Shown here: positions 14,951-23,992 of the stretch, piece by piece
How positions within the stretch are numbered: the first letter of the stretch is position 1
Layout of the letters: each line of letters opens with the position of its first letter
Assembly (NCBI GenBank): GCA_003152995.1
Contig: PMBR01000088.1
Coordinates: 10,390 to 48,050, forward strand
Origin: Chloroflexota bacterium
GTDB taxonomy: Bacteria > Chloroflexota > Limnocylindria > Limnocylindrales > CSP1-4
DNA length: 37,661 nt
Reading direction: 5' to 3'
The notes under the pieces: generated by a model
The model's database searches: none
The model's input: only the letters and a program-made list of their open reading frames with translations
Told to the model about the DNA's origin: nothing
Translations under genes and position numbers: made by a program

Positions 14951-16098
14951 CCCCAGCCGCCCCGCGCGACCATGAAGGGACTGCGGCCGCGGCAGCGTCG
15001 CGCGACCACGAAGGGGCGACAGGGCCGACGACCGAGCTTGCGCCCAACCCGGCCCCGGCTTCGGCGGCGGTACCCCAGCATTCGCCCGACCGAACCTTCG
15101 AACCTGACTCGGATCGAGCTTCCGATCGGGCGTCCGCCAAGCACGATCGGCTGGCCCGCTTCTACCGCGTCCTTCGCTACCTGCAGGCTCACCCGGAGGG
15201 AGCCACGCCCGAGGCGATCGCCGGCTTCGTGGGCATGTCGAGGAGGACCGTCTATCGCGACCTGCGGGCTCTCGAGGGCGAGATCGAGATCCCGCTGTGG
15301 AGCGAAGGCGGCAGGTGGGGGATCGTCGAGGGGGCATTCCTGCCGCCCCTACGCCTCACCCTCGACGAGGCCGTCGCCTTCTTCTTCGCGGCGCGGCTGA
15401 CGACCCAGTTCGCCGATCGCTACGAGCCCGACATGGGCGCCGCGTTCCAGAAGCTGGCGGAGATTCTCCCGCCCGTCGTCGCGCGGCATCTGGAGCGGAC
15501 GATCGACGTCCTGGCGAGCCGGCCCCAGGACGAGCAGCTGACGCGCCACCTGCGGACCCTCGCCCGCGCCTGGGCCGAGCGGCGCGTCGTGGAGTTGACC
15601 TACGACGCCGCCACCTACAGCCCCGGCCGGCCGCCGCGGCGGTCGCGTGTCCACCCGTATCTGCTGGAGGCGTCGGCGACGACGCGGGCGCTGTACCTCA
15701 TGGGGTTCGACGAGTCGCGCGATGCGATCAGGACATTCAAGCTGCAGCGGATCCTGGAGGTTTCGCTGACGCCCGACACGTTCGAGCCGCCCGATCCACG
15801 CGAGGTGCAGGAGGGTTTGGGTCGGGCCTGGGGCGTCATCGCAGATCAGGAAGAGGTCGAGGTCGTGCTGCGCTTCGACCCCGCGATTGCCGGTCTCGTG
15901 ACCGAGACGACATGGCATCCCACGGAGCAGGTCGCGCGCGAGGCCGACGGCAGCGTCGTGTGGCGCGGCCGCGTCCCGGGCACGATCGAGATCCGGCGGT
16001 GGATCCTGCAATGGGGCGCGCAGGTCGAGGTTCTGGCCCCGCCGGAGCTGCGGGACGAGGTGGCCGCAACGTACAGGGCCGCCGCGGCGCGTTACTGA
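14947..16098 (+). CDS. WYL-domain transcriptional regulator
   Basis: A 383-residue regulator. Residues 1-~65 are a disordered Ala/Pro/acidic extension. Residues ~68-125 form a DeoR-type winged helix-turn-helix (RFYRVLRYLQAHPEGATPEA, then GMSRRTVYRDLRALEGEIEI). The WYL domain follows from about 190, with RRSRVHPYLLEASATTRALY and LMGFDESRDAIRTFKLQRI, and ends in the WCX-like C-terminal part with ADGSVVWRGRVPGTIEIRRW. WYL domains sense ligands, often nucleic acid or nucleotides; several members regulate DNA-damage or phage-defence genes. The literal W-Y-L triplet is replaced by A-L-Y-L-M-G. ATG at 14947 overlaps the upstream stop. Its target is unknown; the coupled membrane protein may be part of the regulated response. 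Confidence 0.88.
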   Translation: MTPAAPRDHEGTAAAAASRDHEGATGPTTELAPNPAPASAAVPQHSPDRTFEPDSDRASDRASAKHDRLARFYRVLRYLQAHPEGATPEAIAGFVGMSRRTVYRDLRALEGEIEIPLWSEGGRWGIVEGAFLPPLRLTLDEAVAFFFAARLTTQFADRYEPDMGAAFQKLAEILPPVVARHLERTIDVLASRPQDEQLTRHLRTLARAWAERRVVELTYDAATYSPGRPPRRSRVHPYLLEASATTRALYLMGFDESRDAIRTFKLQRILEVSLTPDTFEPPDPREVQEGLGRAWGVIADQEEVEVVLRFDPAIAGLVTETTWHPTEQVAREADGSVVWRGRVPGTIEIRRWILQWGAQVEVLAPPELRDEVAATYRAAAARY

Positions 16099-16199
16099 CC
16101 GGGACGCCGGCGGCGGGGCGCTCGCAGCGCCGATCGGGTAGGCTGGCGAGAACCGGAAGGCAGAAGGCCGCCGAAAGGCCGGCATTTGAGGAGGACGAG

Positions 16200-17312
16200 A
16201 TGCGCCGGTTGCTCACTCTAGTGTCGGTGGCCGCGCTTGTAGTCGTGGCAGGCTGCGCGGCCAGCGCGCCGTCCCTCTCGAGTTCCGGCCAGGACAACCC
16301 GACCGCAAGCTACCCGCCCGACATGCCGCCCGAGAAGGTGCAGGCTATCCAGGCGGCGGCCAACTGGACGATGCCGCCCGTCGTTGGCGCGCTCGTTCCG
16401 TGGGTGGATAGGGCGTACACACGGCCACATCCCACCGACACGCCCGACCCGGCAGCCGGGCTGTCGACGTGCTCGGCGGCGCAGATCGAGATCTCGTTTG
16501 CGGGTTGGAGCGATCAGGACGAATTGGGCTCGATCGGGATGGTCGTGGCTCGGAACCTCGGGGGAGCGGCGTGCATCATCACCGGTCCGCCGCAGATCGA
16601 CCTTCTCGACGGCGGCGGTCGAACCCTGGCGACGGCAATCGAAGGCGACGGGCCGCGCAGCCCGGCCGTGCTCCGCCCGGGCTTGCCGCCCCATCCAAAC
16701 GGGCCCCTTGCGATGGGTGCCCTGGGTCCGGAACTCTTGCCGGGATACGGCTACGGCGAGGTCCGGGTAACCGGCTACTGCGACACCGCGGCGACGCTGC
16801 GGGTCATGCTGCCGAACGGCGCCGGGCGTGACCTCGCGCTCCCACGCCAACCATCGACGCACTGCGGCGGACCAGCGTCTGTACTGACCTGGTATCTCGG
16901 CAGTGTCGAGGCTCCGCAACCGAAGACCTACTCGGCGGACAATCTGCTCGCGTTCCTCGACCTTCCGGACGCGGTGGTCGCGGGCCGGCCATTCCACTTC
17001 ACGGTTGCGCTTCAGAACGATAGTCCCCTGCCGGTGTCACTCGACCCATGCCCCGATTACACGATCGAGGTGTCGGCCGACCGGGCGCCTAACCAGCTCG
17101 ATAGTCAGACTTCGCACGAGTACGCGCTCAACTGCGACTCGGTCGCCACCATTGACGTCGGTGCCGCGGTGGCCTTCGACATGGAGGCGACGGTTCCCGC
17201 CAACACGCCACTCGCCGACAAGGTGTACGTGAGCTGGACACTCGGAACGCTGGACCGGCCCCGCGGCGCGACCATGATGAAGGACAAGACCCTGCGACTG
17301 ACCGCGCCGTAG
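16200..17312 (+). CDS. Secreted lipoprotein with DUF4232-like repeats
   Basis: A 370-residue lipoprotein. The signal peptide MRRLLTLVSVAALVVVAGCA has a lipobox VVAGC with the lipidated cysteine at residue 19. Two beta-rich domains follow: residues ~85-220 begin LSTCSAAQIEISFAGWSDQD and include the ITGPPQIDLLDGGGRTLAT pattern typical of DUF4232. Residues ~240-365 have a strand pattern like cell-surface immunoglobulin-like domains (FHFTVALQNDSPLPVSLDPC). Paired cysteines suggest disulfides. GAGGAGG lies 6 bases before ATG 16200, and TAGGCT at 16139-16144 may be its -10 box. It is 101 bases after the WYL gene and probably has its own promoter. Function is unknown; members are presumed to be cell-envelope proteins. 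Confidence 0.8.
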   Translation: MRRLLTLVSVAALVVVAGCAASAPSLSSSGQDNPTASYPPDMPPEKVQAIQAAANWTMPPVVGALVPWVDRAYTRPHPTDTPDPAAGLSTCSAAQIEISFAGWSDQDELGSIGMVVARNLGGAACIITGPPQIDLLDGGGRTLATAIEGDGPRSPAVLRPGLPPHPNGPLAMGALGPELLPGYGYGEVRVTGYCDTAATLRVMLPNGAGRDLALPRQPSTHCGGPASVLTWYLGSVEAPQPKTYSADNLLAFLDLPDAVVAGRPFHFTVALQNDSPLPVSLDPCPDYTIEVSADRAPNQLDSQTSHEYALNCDSVATIDVGAAVAFDMEATVPANTPLADKVYVSWTLGTLDRPRGATMMKDKTLRLTAP

Positions 17313-17337
17313 CGATCTATTCGGGGCGCGTCTCGGA

Positions 17338-17343
17338 TAGGCT
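17338..17343 (+). promoter_or_regulatory. Candidate -10 box for leaderless HD hydrolase transcript
   Basis: TAGGCT followed by 6 bases and then ATG at 17350; no Shine-Dalgarno sequence. One of four such starts in the window. Confidence 0.45.
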
Positions 17344-17349
17344 TGGACA

Positions 17350-18873
17350 ATGCACGACGAAGCTGTCAGGTCTGTCGGAAGTGCGGGCGCGGGCGCGGGC
17401 GAGGGCGCGGGCGCCGAAGTGCCGGCGGCCGAAGCAATCGCCGCCTCCGCCGGTCGGCTTCATCCGCAGATGTGGGCCGTCAATCTCGTCAGCGATCCAA
17501 TCTACGGTTACATCGAGCTGACCAAACGGCTCACGCCGGAACGCGCGCGAGGGCTCGGTCTGGAGCTCGAAGAGGCAGCCGAGGGAGATCTGCTCGACTC
17601 GGCCTGGGTTCAGCGGATGCGCCGCATCAGCCAGCTCCAGAGCGCTCGCTGGGTCTTTCCCACGGCCGAGCACAGCCGCTTCACCCACGGCCTGGGCGTC
17701 ATGCACGAAGCCGGGCTGTGGGCCCGCCACCTCTATCCCAGCCTGCGGACGGCGCTGGCCGAAGCAGAGCCCGGCGCCTCGCTCCCGTCAGAAGGCCTGG
17801 TCGTCGAGACGCTGCGTCTCGCCGGCTTGCTGCACGACGTCGGACACGGGCCCTTCGCCCACTTCTTCGACGAGCACGTCCTGTGCCACTTTCCCGCTCC
17901 GGCCGATCCTCGTCGCGGCGGGCGCAAACTCCTGACCCACGAGGACCTCTCGGCCTTGATCATCGAGCGCGAGCTGGGCGACACGATCGCGGCCATCCGG
18001 CGCGCTCCCGGCATCATCCCCGAGCGCGACGCCCTGAGGCCGGATGAACGCATCGATCCGCGCTGGGTCTCGTTCCTCATCTCCAAGCCGGCCCTGGCGG
18101 ATCCGAGCATGCCGCGCTGGCTGCGCTGGCTGCAGCCCCTGCTCTCGGGCGTATTCACCGTAGACAACCTCGACTACGTCCGCCGCGACGCGTATCTCAT
18201 TGGCGTCTCTGCGGGTCCGATCGACGTAGAGCGGCTCCGCCGCTACAGCTTTATCGGGCCGCGCGGGCTCTCGCTCTACGAACCCGGGCTCGGGGCGCTG
18301 GAGATGTTCCTGACGGCGCGGCTCTTCATGTACCAGCAGATCTACTTTCATCGATCGGTCCGGGCGATCGACCTCGATCTGGCGGAGGTCTTCCGGCCGA
18401 GCGTCACGGCCATCTTCGGCGACGGCTCACCGGCGGAGGCGCTGGCTCACTACGTCGACCTGGACGAGTACTCGCTGCTGCACCAGGCGGCCCTCTGGGC
18501 GCGCGGCGAGGCACTCTCAGGCGAGCCGGCACCCGGCGACGGGACGGTCACGCCGCAGGTCGGACGAGTCTGGCAGGCGATCCTGCTGCGCCGCTCGCGC
18601 TGGCGGGCCGAAGCCGAGTTGCGCCGCGACTACGAAGCGGCCGACCGCGACGCGACGCGTGCGGCCGCCGAGGTCGAACTCGGGGCGGCGGGGCCGGGAC
18701 GCGTGAGCATCGATCTGGCCGAGGTCGACGCCCGCCCGGCCGATGCCACCTCGACCGATTCGCTGCTGGCCATCGTCGGTCGCGACGGCACCCCGTCGGC
18801 ACCGCTCAGCGAATCGCTCGGGAGATTGCCGGCCTACTCGCTGGTCGCGAGGCGCTATCGCCGCGCCGTCTGA
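17350..18873 (+). CDS. HD-domain phosphohydrolase, dGTPase/SAMHD1-like
   Basis: A 507-residue HD-superfamily metal hydrolase; relatives are dNTP triphosphohydrolases that control deoxynucleotide pools. The metal ligands are seen in order: His in HSRFTHGLGVMHEAG (~residue 103-112), His-Asp in GLLHDVGHGPFAHFFDEHV (~residue 160), and the final Asp in VDNLDYVRRDAYLIG (~residue 275). The N-terminal 30 residues are Ala/Gly-rich and variable. The C-terminal ~100 residues are charged and helical, without a recognised domain. Substrate specificity cannot be read from the sequence. ATG at 17350 follows a TANNNT box by 6 bases. It is convergent with the M23 peptidase, with only 19 bases between them. 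Confidence 0.92.
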   Translation: MHDEAVRSVGSAGAGAGEGAGAEVPAAEAIAASAGRLHPQMWAVNLVSDPIYGYIELTKRLTPERARGLGLELEEAAEGDLLDSAWVQRMRRISQLQSARWVFPTAEHSRFTHGLGVMHEAGLWARHLYPSLRTALAEAEPGASLPSEGLVVETLRLAGLLHDVGHGPFAHFFDEHVLCHFPAPADPRRGGRKLLTHEDLSALIIERELGDTIAAIRRAPGIIPERDALRPDERIDPRWVSFLISKPALADPSMPRWLRWLQPLLSGVFTVDNLDYVRRDAYLIGVSAGPIDVERLRRYSFIGPRGLSLYEPGLGALEMFLTARLFMYQQIYFHRSVRAIDLDLAEVFRPSVTAIFGDGSPAEALAHYVDLDEYSLLHQAALWARGEALSGEPAPGDGTVTPQVGRVWQAILLRRSRWRAEAELRRDYEAADRDATRAAAEVELGAAGPGRVSIDLAEVDARPADATSTDSLLAIVGRDGTPSAPLSESLGRLPAYSLVARRYRRAV

Positions 18874-18892
18874 TTGGCGCGAACGCCGACCG

Positions 18893-19858
18893 CTAGCCCG
18901 ACGGGCTTGCCGAGGAGTGGGCTGAGGGGTGGGCGGAGGCCCAGGCGGCGGCGTCTGCCGGCCGAAGCTTGCGCATCTCCGAAAGATCGTTTCGATAAGG
19001 AAGCACGAGCAGCGGATCGATCCGGGCGATAATCGTCGCGGGGAGCTGAAGACGCGTGATGTAGTCCGGCAGGTTGTCGAAGGTGGCCGTCTGGAGCGGG
19101 CTGAAGAGGCCGAAATGGAGATGACAGCCGCTGGCGTTTCCGGTGGCGCCTTCGTACCCGATCGTCTGTCCCGCGGTGACGTACTGGTTGACTTTGACGG
19201 TGACCTGTGACTCGTGGGCGTAGATGCTGCGGTAGCCGTCGCCGTCGTCGATCACGACCACGTTCGGAACGGTGCTCCAGTAGTTGTGACGGGTGAGGTA
19301 TCGCCCGTACGGCGACGTGTCGCCCACCCAGCCCATGACAGTGTCGTAGTGGATTCCGGCAGCGAGAACGACGCCGTCGTGCGCTGCCATGACCTTGTCG
19401 CCGCATTGCGTGGCCATGTCGACGCCGTCGTGGAACAGCTTGCCGTTCACCAGGAACTCCCCCCACGGGCTGGGGCCGAACGGCAGCGTGATCTTGGCGT
19501 TGACCAGCGGCCAGACATAGCCGGTCAGCATCGATGGCGGGGCCGCCGTGGGCGGGCCCGGAACGGGCGTCGGGGCCGGAGTGGGAGTGACAGTGGGCGA
19601 GGGTGTCGGCGTGGGCGAGGGTGTGGGAGACGGCGTGGCGGTCGGAGTGGGGGACGGCGTCGGTGTCGGGGCGGGCGAGATCAGGATCTGGCCGGCCAGG
19701 AGCGCCACGATCGCCAGAATGGCCAGATCGGCCAGCGCCAGGCCCCCAACAACGACTCGAACCCGCCGCGAAGCGTGCCAGTTCCGATGTGTGGAGCTGA
19801 CTCCGGGGCGCTGCGGGGAGACGTCGTCGAGGCCGTCCATCTCGGACTCTTGTAACAC
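18893..19858 (-). CDS. Membrane-anchored M23 (LytM) family peptidase
   Basis: A 321-residue protein: a short cytoplasmic start, one transmembrane helix (residues ~33-58, VVVGGLALADLAILAIVALL), a proline/threonine-rich spacer of PTP-type repeats (~62-100), and a C-terminal M23 domain. The zinc motif is partly visible as FHDGVDMAT (the H-x(3)-D site) and GCHLHFGL (the H-x-H site). M23 enzymes cut peptidoglycan cross-bridges or act as non-catalytic activators; both metal motifs look intact. The start is ambiguous: GTG 19858 has GGAG 7 bases upstream, whereas ATG 19840 has only AAGAG. The spacer is encoded by repetitive DNA at 19548-19690. Confidence 0.9.
   Translation of the reverse strand: MLQESEMDGLDDVSPQRPGVSSTHRNWHASRRVRVVVGGLALADLAILAIVALLAGQILISPAPTPTPSPTPTATPSPTPSPTPTPSPTVTPTPAPTPVPGPPTAAPPSMLTGYVWPLVNAKITLPFGPSPWGEFLVNGKLFHDGVDMATQCGDKVMAAHDGVVLAAGIHYDTVMGWVGDTSPYGRYLTRHNYWSTVPNVVVIDDGDGYRSIYAHESQVTVKVNQYVTAGQTIGYEGATGNASGCHLHFGLFSPLQTATFDNLPDYITRLQLPATIIARIDPLLVLPYRNDLSEMRKLRPADAAAWASAHPSAHSSASPSG
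19548..19690. repeat. Repeats encoding the Pro/Thr/Ser spacer of the M23 peptidase
   Basis: Imperfect 6-12 base repeats such as GGCGTGGGCGAGGGT encode PSPTPTP-like sequence linking the membrane helix to the enzyme domain. A length-variable cell-wall-spanning spacer is likely. Confidence 0.8.
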
Positions 19859-20139
19859 GGAACGGCTCCGGGCGCTACGTCAGCACGGGGCTTCCCCCAC
19901 GGCTGACCCTCCAGACGAGGTGGCGTCGCTGCCGCTTCGGGTTGCGCGTTGGGGTGTCATAGCGGCACACTGCACGCGCACCGGTCCAATCGCCCCGGCG
20001 ATCGACAGGGAACGGTGGCATAGGATCGAGTTTGCCTCCATCACGGCGGACTCTTCAGACAGACGGTGCCCGTCGTCGGGCCCCGCTCAATAGGCCGGTA
20101 ACTCGGCCGGTCGAAGGCCCAAGGATCGGAGCGACACAG
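19859..20139. other. Divergent intergenic region
   Basis: This 281-base gap between the M23 gene and the Kelch-repeat gene shows no clear -35/-10 pair, terminator or RNA element by eye. Confidence 0.3.
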
Positions 20140-22446
20140 ATGAATCCAGCCAGAATGGCCCGCCGGGTCGCCGCCGCCGCCGTCTTGATCAGTCTGGCCG
20201 CGATCGGGCCGACCGTGATGACTGCGGCCGCAGCCTCGACGCCGGGCTCGTGGGCTGCCACGGGTAGCCTGCCTCTCGCTCGAGGCTTCGCGCCCGCGGT
20301 TCTGCTCAACGACCACACCGTCATCACGGCCGGCGGCACCGACGGGAACACGTTTTCGGCAAACGCGCAACGATGGTCCGCTGGAACCTGGGCGAGCGCG
20401 GGATCGCTGGGTCATGCAGTCGCCGGCCAGGTTGCGGCCCTGCTGCCCAGCGGCAAGGCGCTCTTTGCCGGAGGGGCCGACGCCATGAGCTACTACACGC
20501 GAGGCGACCTCTTCGACCCCGTCGGCGGAACGTGGACCCACACGCCGGCGATGGCTCACGCCCACGCCTACGGTGTCGCTGCGTCTCTGACAAACGGCGA
20601 CGTGCTGGTGATCGGCGGATACGACGGCGGCGCAACTTTCACCACGGGCGCGGTGGACATCTACTCCGCGTCGAGCGGGACCTGGAGCGCCGGCTCCGCG
20701 CTGCCAGGGCCCCGGTACGAATTCACGGCCACGACCCTGAGCGACGGCCGAGTGCTCGTCGCGGGCGGCGACGACGGGTCGCTGGCCCCCGGATCGGCCC
20801 TTTCCTCCGTCGAGATCTACCAGTCGGGGTCCGGCTGGTCGGCTGCCGAATCGATGAAGAAGGTACGCCTCGACGATGCCGCGGTCCTGCTCAAGGACGG
20901 CCGAATCCTCGTCGCCGGCGGGGTGGACGCCAGCGGAACGGCACTCAACTCGGCCGAGGTCTTCGACCCGAAGTCCGGCCAATGGACGCTGACCGGGACG
21001 ATGTCGTCCGCTCGGGCCGGGTTCACGATGACCGTTCTGCCCGATGGTCGAGTCGTAGCCGCGGGCGGCTATGCGGCCAACACCAGCCAGGCCCTGGCCT
21101 CGGCCGACCTGTTCGACCCGACGACGAGCGGCTGGACGGCTACAGGGTCGCTCATCACGGGGCGCCGCTACCAGGACGCCACGTCTCTCGGCGACGGGAG
21201 CGTGCTGGTCGTCGGCGGCCACGGCGCGGCCACGGACTATCTGGCCTCGTGCGAGATCTACACGCCGCCACCGGCGCGGATCACCTATCCGGCCACGACC
21301 TTCCACCCGATCGACCCGGTCCGGATCCTCGACACTCGCTCGGCGAACGGCCTGATTGGCCGCTTCTACTCCCACACCCCACGGCGGTTCCAGGTGACCA
21401 CCCGCGGCAACGTGCCCAGCGGCGCAGTCGCGGTGACGGGCATCCTGACCACGACCGCCTCGACGGCCCAGGGCTACCTGACGCTCGGGCCGGTGTTCAC
21501 GGGTGCGCCCAGTTCCTCCACTCTGAACTTCCCCGCCGCCGACAATCGGTCCAACAACGTCGCCGTCGCCCTCGACAGCGCAGGAATGCTGTCGCTCGTC
21601 TACGTCGGATCGGGCTCAACCCAGGCCATCTTCGACGTCACCGGCTACTTCACCGCCGACGACACAGGCGCCACGTTCTTCCCGCTCGATCCGGGGCGCG
21701 TGCTCGACACCCGCATCGGCATCGGCCTGAGCGGCAAGTTCGCGTCGAAGACCGCCCACACCTTCCAGGTCACCGGCAAGAACGGCGTGCCCGACGGCGC
21801 GCTCGCGGTGACCGGCAATCTGACCCTCGTCACCCCCAGCAGCAAGGGCTGGGCTTTCGTAGGCCCGTCGATCCCGGCAAACCCCGACACGCTGAACTGC
21901 TCGACCGTGAACGCGCCGGCGGGCGACATCCGAGCCGACGGCGTCACCGTAAAGCTCGCCACGGGCGGCAAGCTCAGCGCCGTCTGGGTGGGCACGGTCG
22001 GGTCCACCGCGGACCTCGTCTTCGACGTGACCGGCTACTTCCTCCAGGGCACCACCGGTTCCAAGTTCGTTCCTCTCGATCCGACGCGATTGGTCGACAC
22101 CCGCAACGGCCTGCCGTTCAAGGGCCCCGTGCTCCGGGCTACGCCGGCGACGATCGCCATCGTCGGTCACGGCGGCGTCCCCGTCTCCGCTGCCGGAATC
22201 AGCGCCAACCTGACCGTGACCGAGCAGACCTACAAGGGCTACCTCACGGTCGCACCGCATCTCGTCGCCGGAGTCGTGCCGCCGATCTCCACGATCAACT
22301 TCCCGACAGGTGACAATCGAGCGAATGGTTTCTACGTGCGTCTCTACCAGGACGGGTCGCTGGCGGTCGACTACGAGGCGGGTCGCGCCGGTTCGACGAC
22401 GCAGTTCATCATCGATATCACAGGCTACTTCCTGGCCGCGCCGTAA
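20140..22446 (+). CDS. Secreted protein with Kelch repeats and three DVTGYF repeats
   Basis: A 768-residue exported protein. ATG at 20140 starts MNPARMARRVAAAAVLISLA with a signal peptide ending near residue 35 (AAAAS). GGAG lies 10 bases upstream. Residues ~38-390 hold about seven Kelch-type repeats with the usual G-G and V-E-I-Y/D-P elements (VLVIGGYDGG, ILVAGGVDAS, VVAAGGYAAN), predicted to fold as a beta-propeller. Residues ~390-768 hold three copies of a ~125-residue domain, each with LDTR near its start and ending in FDVTGYF (IDITGYF in the last), a family seen in secreted actinobacterial and chloroflexotal proteins. It is surface-exposed or released; ligand unknown. It is followed 144 bases later by cydA, which has its own promoter. 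Confidence 0.9.
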   Translation: MNPARMARRVAAAAVLISLAAIGPTVMTAAAASTPGSWAATGSLPLARGFAPAVLLNDHTVITAGGTDGNTFSANAQRWSAGTWASAGSLGHAVAGQVAALLPSGKALFAGGADAMSYYTRGDLFDPVGGTWTHTPAMAHAHAYGVAASLTNGDVLVIGGYDGGATFTTGAVDIYSASSGTWSAGSALPGPRYEFTATTLSDGRVLVAGGDDGSLAPGSALSSVEIYQSGSGWSAAESMKKVRLDDAAVLLKDGRILVAGGVDASGTALNSAEVFDPKSGQWTLTGTMSSARAGFTMTVLPDGRVVAAGGYAANTSQALASADLFDPTTSGWTATGSLITGRRYQDATSLGDGSVLVVGGHGAATDYLASCEIYTPPPARITYPATTFHPIDPVRILDTRSANGLIGRFYSHTPRRFQVTTRGNVPSGAVAVTGILTTTASTAQGYLTLGPVFTGAPSSSTLNFPAADNRSNNVAVALDSAGMLSLVYVGSGSTQAIFDVTGYFTADDTGATFFPLDPGRVLDTRIGIGLSGKFASKTAHTFQVTGKNGVPDGALAVTGNLTLVTPSSKGWAFVGPSIPANPDTLNCSTVNAPAGDIRADGVTVKLATGGKLSAVWVGTVGSTADLVFDVTGYFLQGTTGSKFVPLDPTRLVDTRNGLPFKGPVLRATPATIAIVGHGGVPVSAAGISANLTVTEQTYKGYLTVAPHLVAGVVPPISTINFPTGDNRANGFYVRLYQDGSLAVDYEAGRAGSTTQFIIDITGYFLAAP

Positions 22447-22474
22447 CATCCCCTTCCGCGCAGTGGACCTGGCA

Positions 22475-22503
22475 TAGACCCCCGACCGCTCCCTCTACAT
22501 AAT
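22475..22503 (+). promoter_or_regulatory. Candidate cydAB promoter
   Basis: TAGACC (22475-22480) and CATAAT (22498-22503) with a 17-base spacer. Transcription would start near 22510, leaving an ~80-base leader. The same CATAAT -10 is used at the lysine operon. No known redox-regulator site was recognised. Confidence 0.5.
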
Positions 22504-22590
22504 GTGAGCAGAAGCGCCGAGGTGTAGACGCGGCCGACAACCGCTCAGCTGCCATAGAGCGTTCGGCCAATCTGCCAGAGGAGAGTGTCT

Positions 22591-23991
22591 GTGGACGTCG
22601 TCCAGCTGTCGCGTCTTCAGTTCGCCCTGACGATCAGCTTCCACTTCATCTTTCCGTCGATCACGATCGGCCTGGCAGGCTTGATCGCGGTGACGGAAAC
22701 GTTCCGCTGGTACACCAAGCGCGAAGTCTATGACCGCATGTCGGTCTTCCTGACGAAGTTGTTCGCCGTAACCTTCGTGATCGGTGTCGTGAGCGGTGTG
22801 GTGATGGAGTTCCAGTTCGGCACGAACTGGTCGACCTTCTCCGCCTATGTGGGCGACATCTTCGGAGCCCCACTGGCGGCCGAAGGCGTGTTCGCGTTCT
22901 TCCTGGAGTCGGCATTCGTCGGTCTCGTCCTCTTCGGACGCGACCGCATTTCGTCGACTGTCCGCTGGATCGCGGGCTTGCTGGTGGCCTTCGCCACGCT
23001 TCTGTCGGCCTTCTGGATCCTCGTGGCCAACTCGTTCATGCAGACGCCGGCCGGCTACACGTGCTCGCCGGATCCGGCCTGCGGACCCAGCACCACGAAG
23101 CTCGTCCTGACGGACTTCTGGGCCGCGGTCTTCAACCCGTCCACTCTGCCGCGCTTCTTCCACACGGTCGCGGCCTGCTATGTGGCCGGCGCCTTCTTCC
23201 TGGTCGGCGTGGCCGCCTGGTATCTGCTGCGCCAGCGCCACCTCGACATCGCCCGCCTGTCCATGACGATGGGCATCATCGTGGCGTTCCTCGGGTCCGG
23301 CGCCATGTTCGCCAGCGGCGATCTCCAGACCCGTGAAGTGGCCACGTACCAGCCGCTCAAGTTCGCGGCAATGGAGGGCGTCTGCACTACCGGGAGCAGC
23401 GTCGAACTCGCGATCTTCGGCCTGCCGCCAAGCCAGGACTGCACAACGGGGGCCCTGACGGTGGGCGTTCCGGCCGGCTTGAGCCTGATGATGAATCTCA
23501 ACCCCAACAGCACGATCAAGGGTCTGGACCAGCAGCCCGATCAGTCGCTCTGGCCACCGGTGGCGGCCCCCTTCATCGGCTTCCACACGATGGTCGGTCT
23601 CGGCGCGCTGATGATGCTGATCATGACGCTCGGCGGCTTCTTCCTGCTCAAACGATCGGTCGAAAAGCACCGCTGGTGGCTCAAGCTGGCGGTCCTGGCC
23701 GTTCCATTGCCTCTGCTGGCAATTGAGATCGGCTGGATGGTTGCGGAGGTCGGCCGGCAGCCGTGGATCGTCCAGGGGCTGATGAAGACCACCGCCGGAG
23801 TCTCGCCAGGCGTCTCCAGCACCGATGTCGCGATCTCGATCATCGGCATCGTGCTGCTGTACGCGCTCTTATTCGGGTTGTGGCTGTACTCGCTCGGGAA
23901 GGAGATCCGTCGAGGTCCCGAGCCGGCGCCATCACTGATCGACGCCGCCGCTTCCAGCGCGGCGGCCGCCAAGAGCGCGGGAGGGAACTGA
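22591..23991 (+). CDS. cydA: Cytochrome bd ubiquinol oxidase subunit I
   Basis: The 466-residue haem-binding subunit of the high-affinity bd-type quinol oxidase in the membrane. Family landmarks: MDVVQLSRLQFALTISFHFIFPS with the haem b595 ligand His18, GVVMEFQFGTNW (conserved Glu), RFFHTVAACYVAGAF (second haem His), KFAAMEG, and VAEVGRQPW with the GRQPW signature. The Q-loop region (residues ~265-320) contains cysteines and is of the short type compared with E. coli. GTG at 22591 is preferred over GTG 22585: AGGAG is 7 bases upstream of the former and only 1 base from the latter, and MDVVxLSRxQFAL is the usual N-terminus. It reduces oxygen to water at low oxygen tension. Confidence 0.96.
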   Translation: MDVVQLSRLQFALTISFHFIFPSITIGLAGLIAVTETFRWYTKREVYDRMSVFLTKLFAVTFVIGVVSGVVMEFQFGTNWSTFSAYVGDIFGAPLAAEGVFAFFLESAFVGLVLFGRDRISSTVRWIAGLLVAFATLLSAFWILVANSFMQTPAGYTCSPDPACGPSTTKLVLTDFWAAVFNPSTLPRFFHTVAACYVAGAFFLVGVAAWYLLRQRHLDIARLSMTMGIIVAFLGSGAMFASGDLQTREVATYQPLKFAAMEGVCTTGSSVELAIFGLPPSQDCTTGALTVGVPAGLSLMMNLNPNSTIKGLDQQPDQSLWPPVAAPFIGFHTMVGLGALMMLIMTLGGFFLLKRSVEKHRWWLKLAVLAVPLPLLAIEIGWMVAEVGRQPWIVQGLMKTTAGVSPGVSSTDVAISIIGIVLLYALLFGLWLYSLGKEIRRGPEPAPSLIDAAASSAAAAKSAGGN

Positions 23992-23992
23992 C

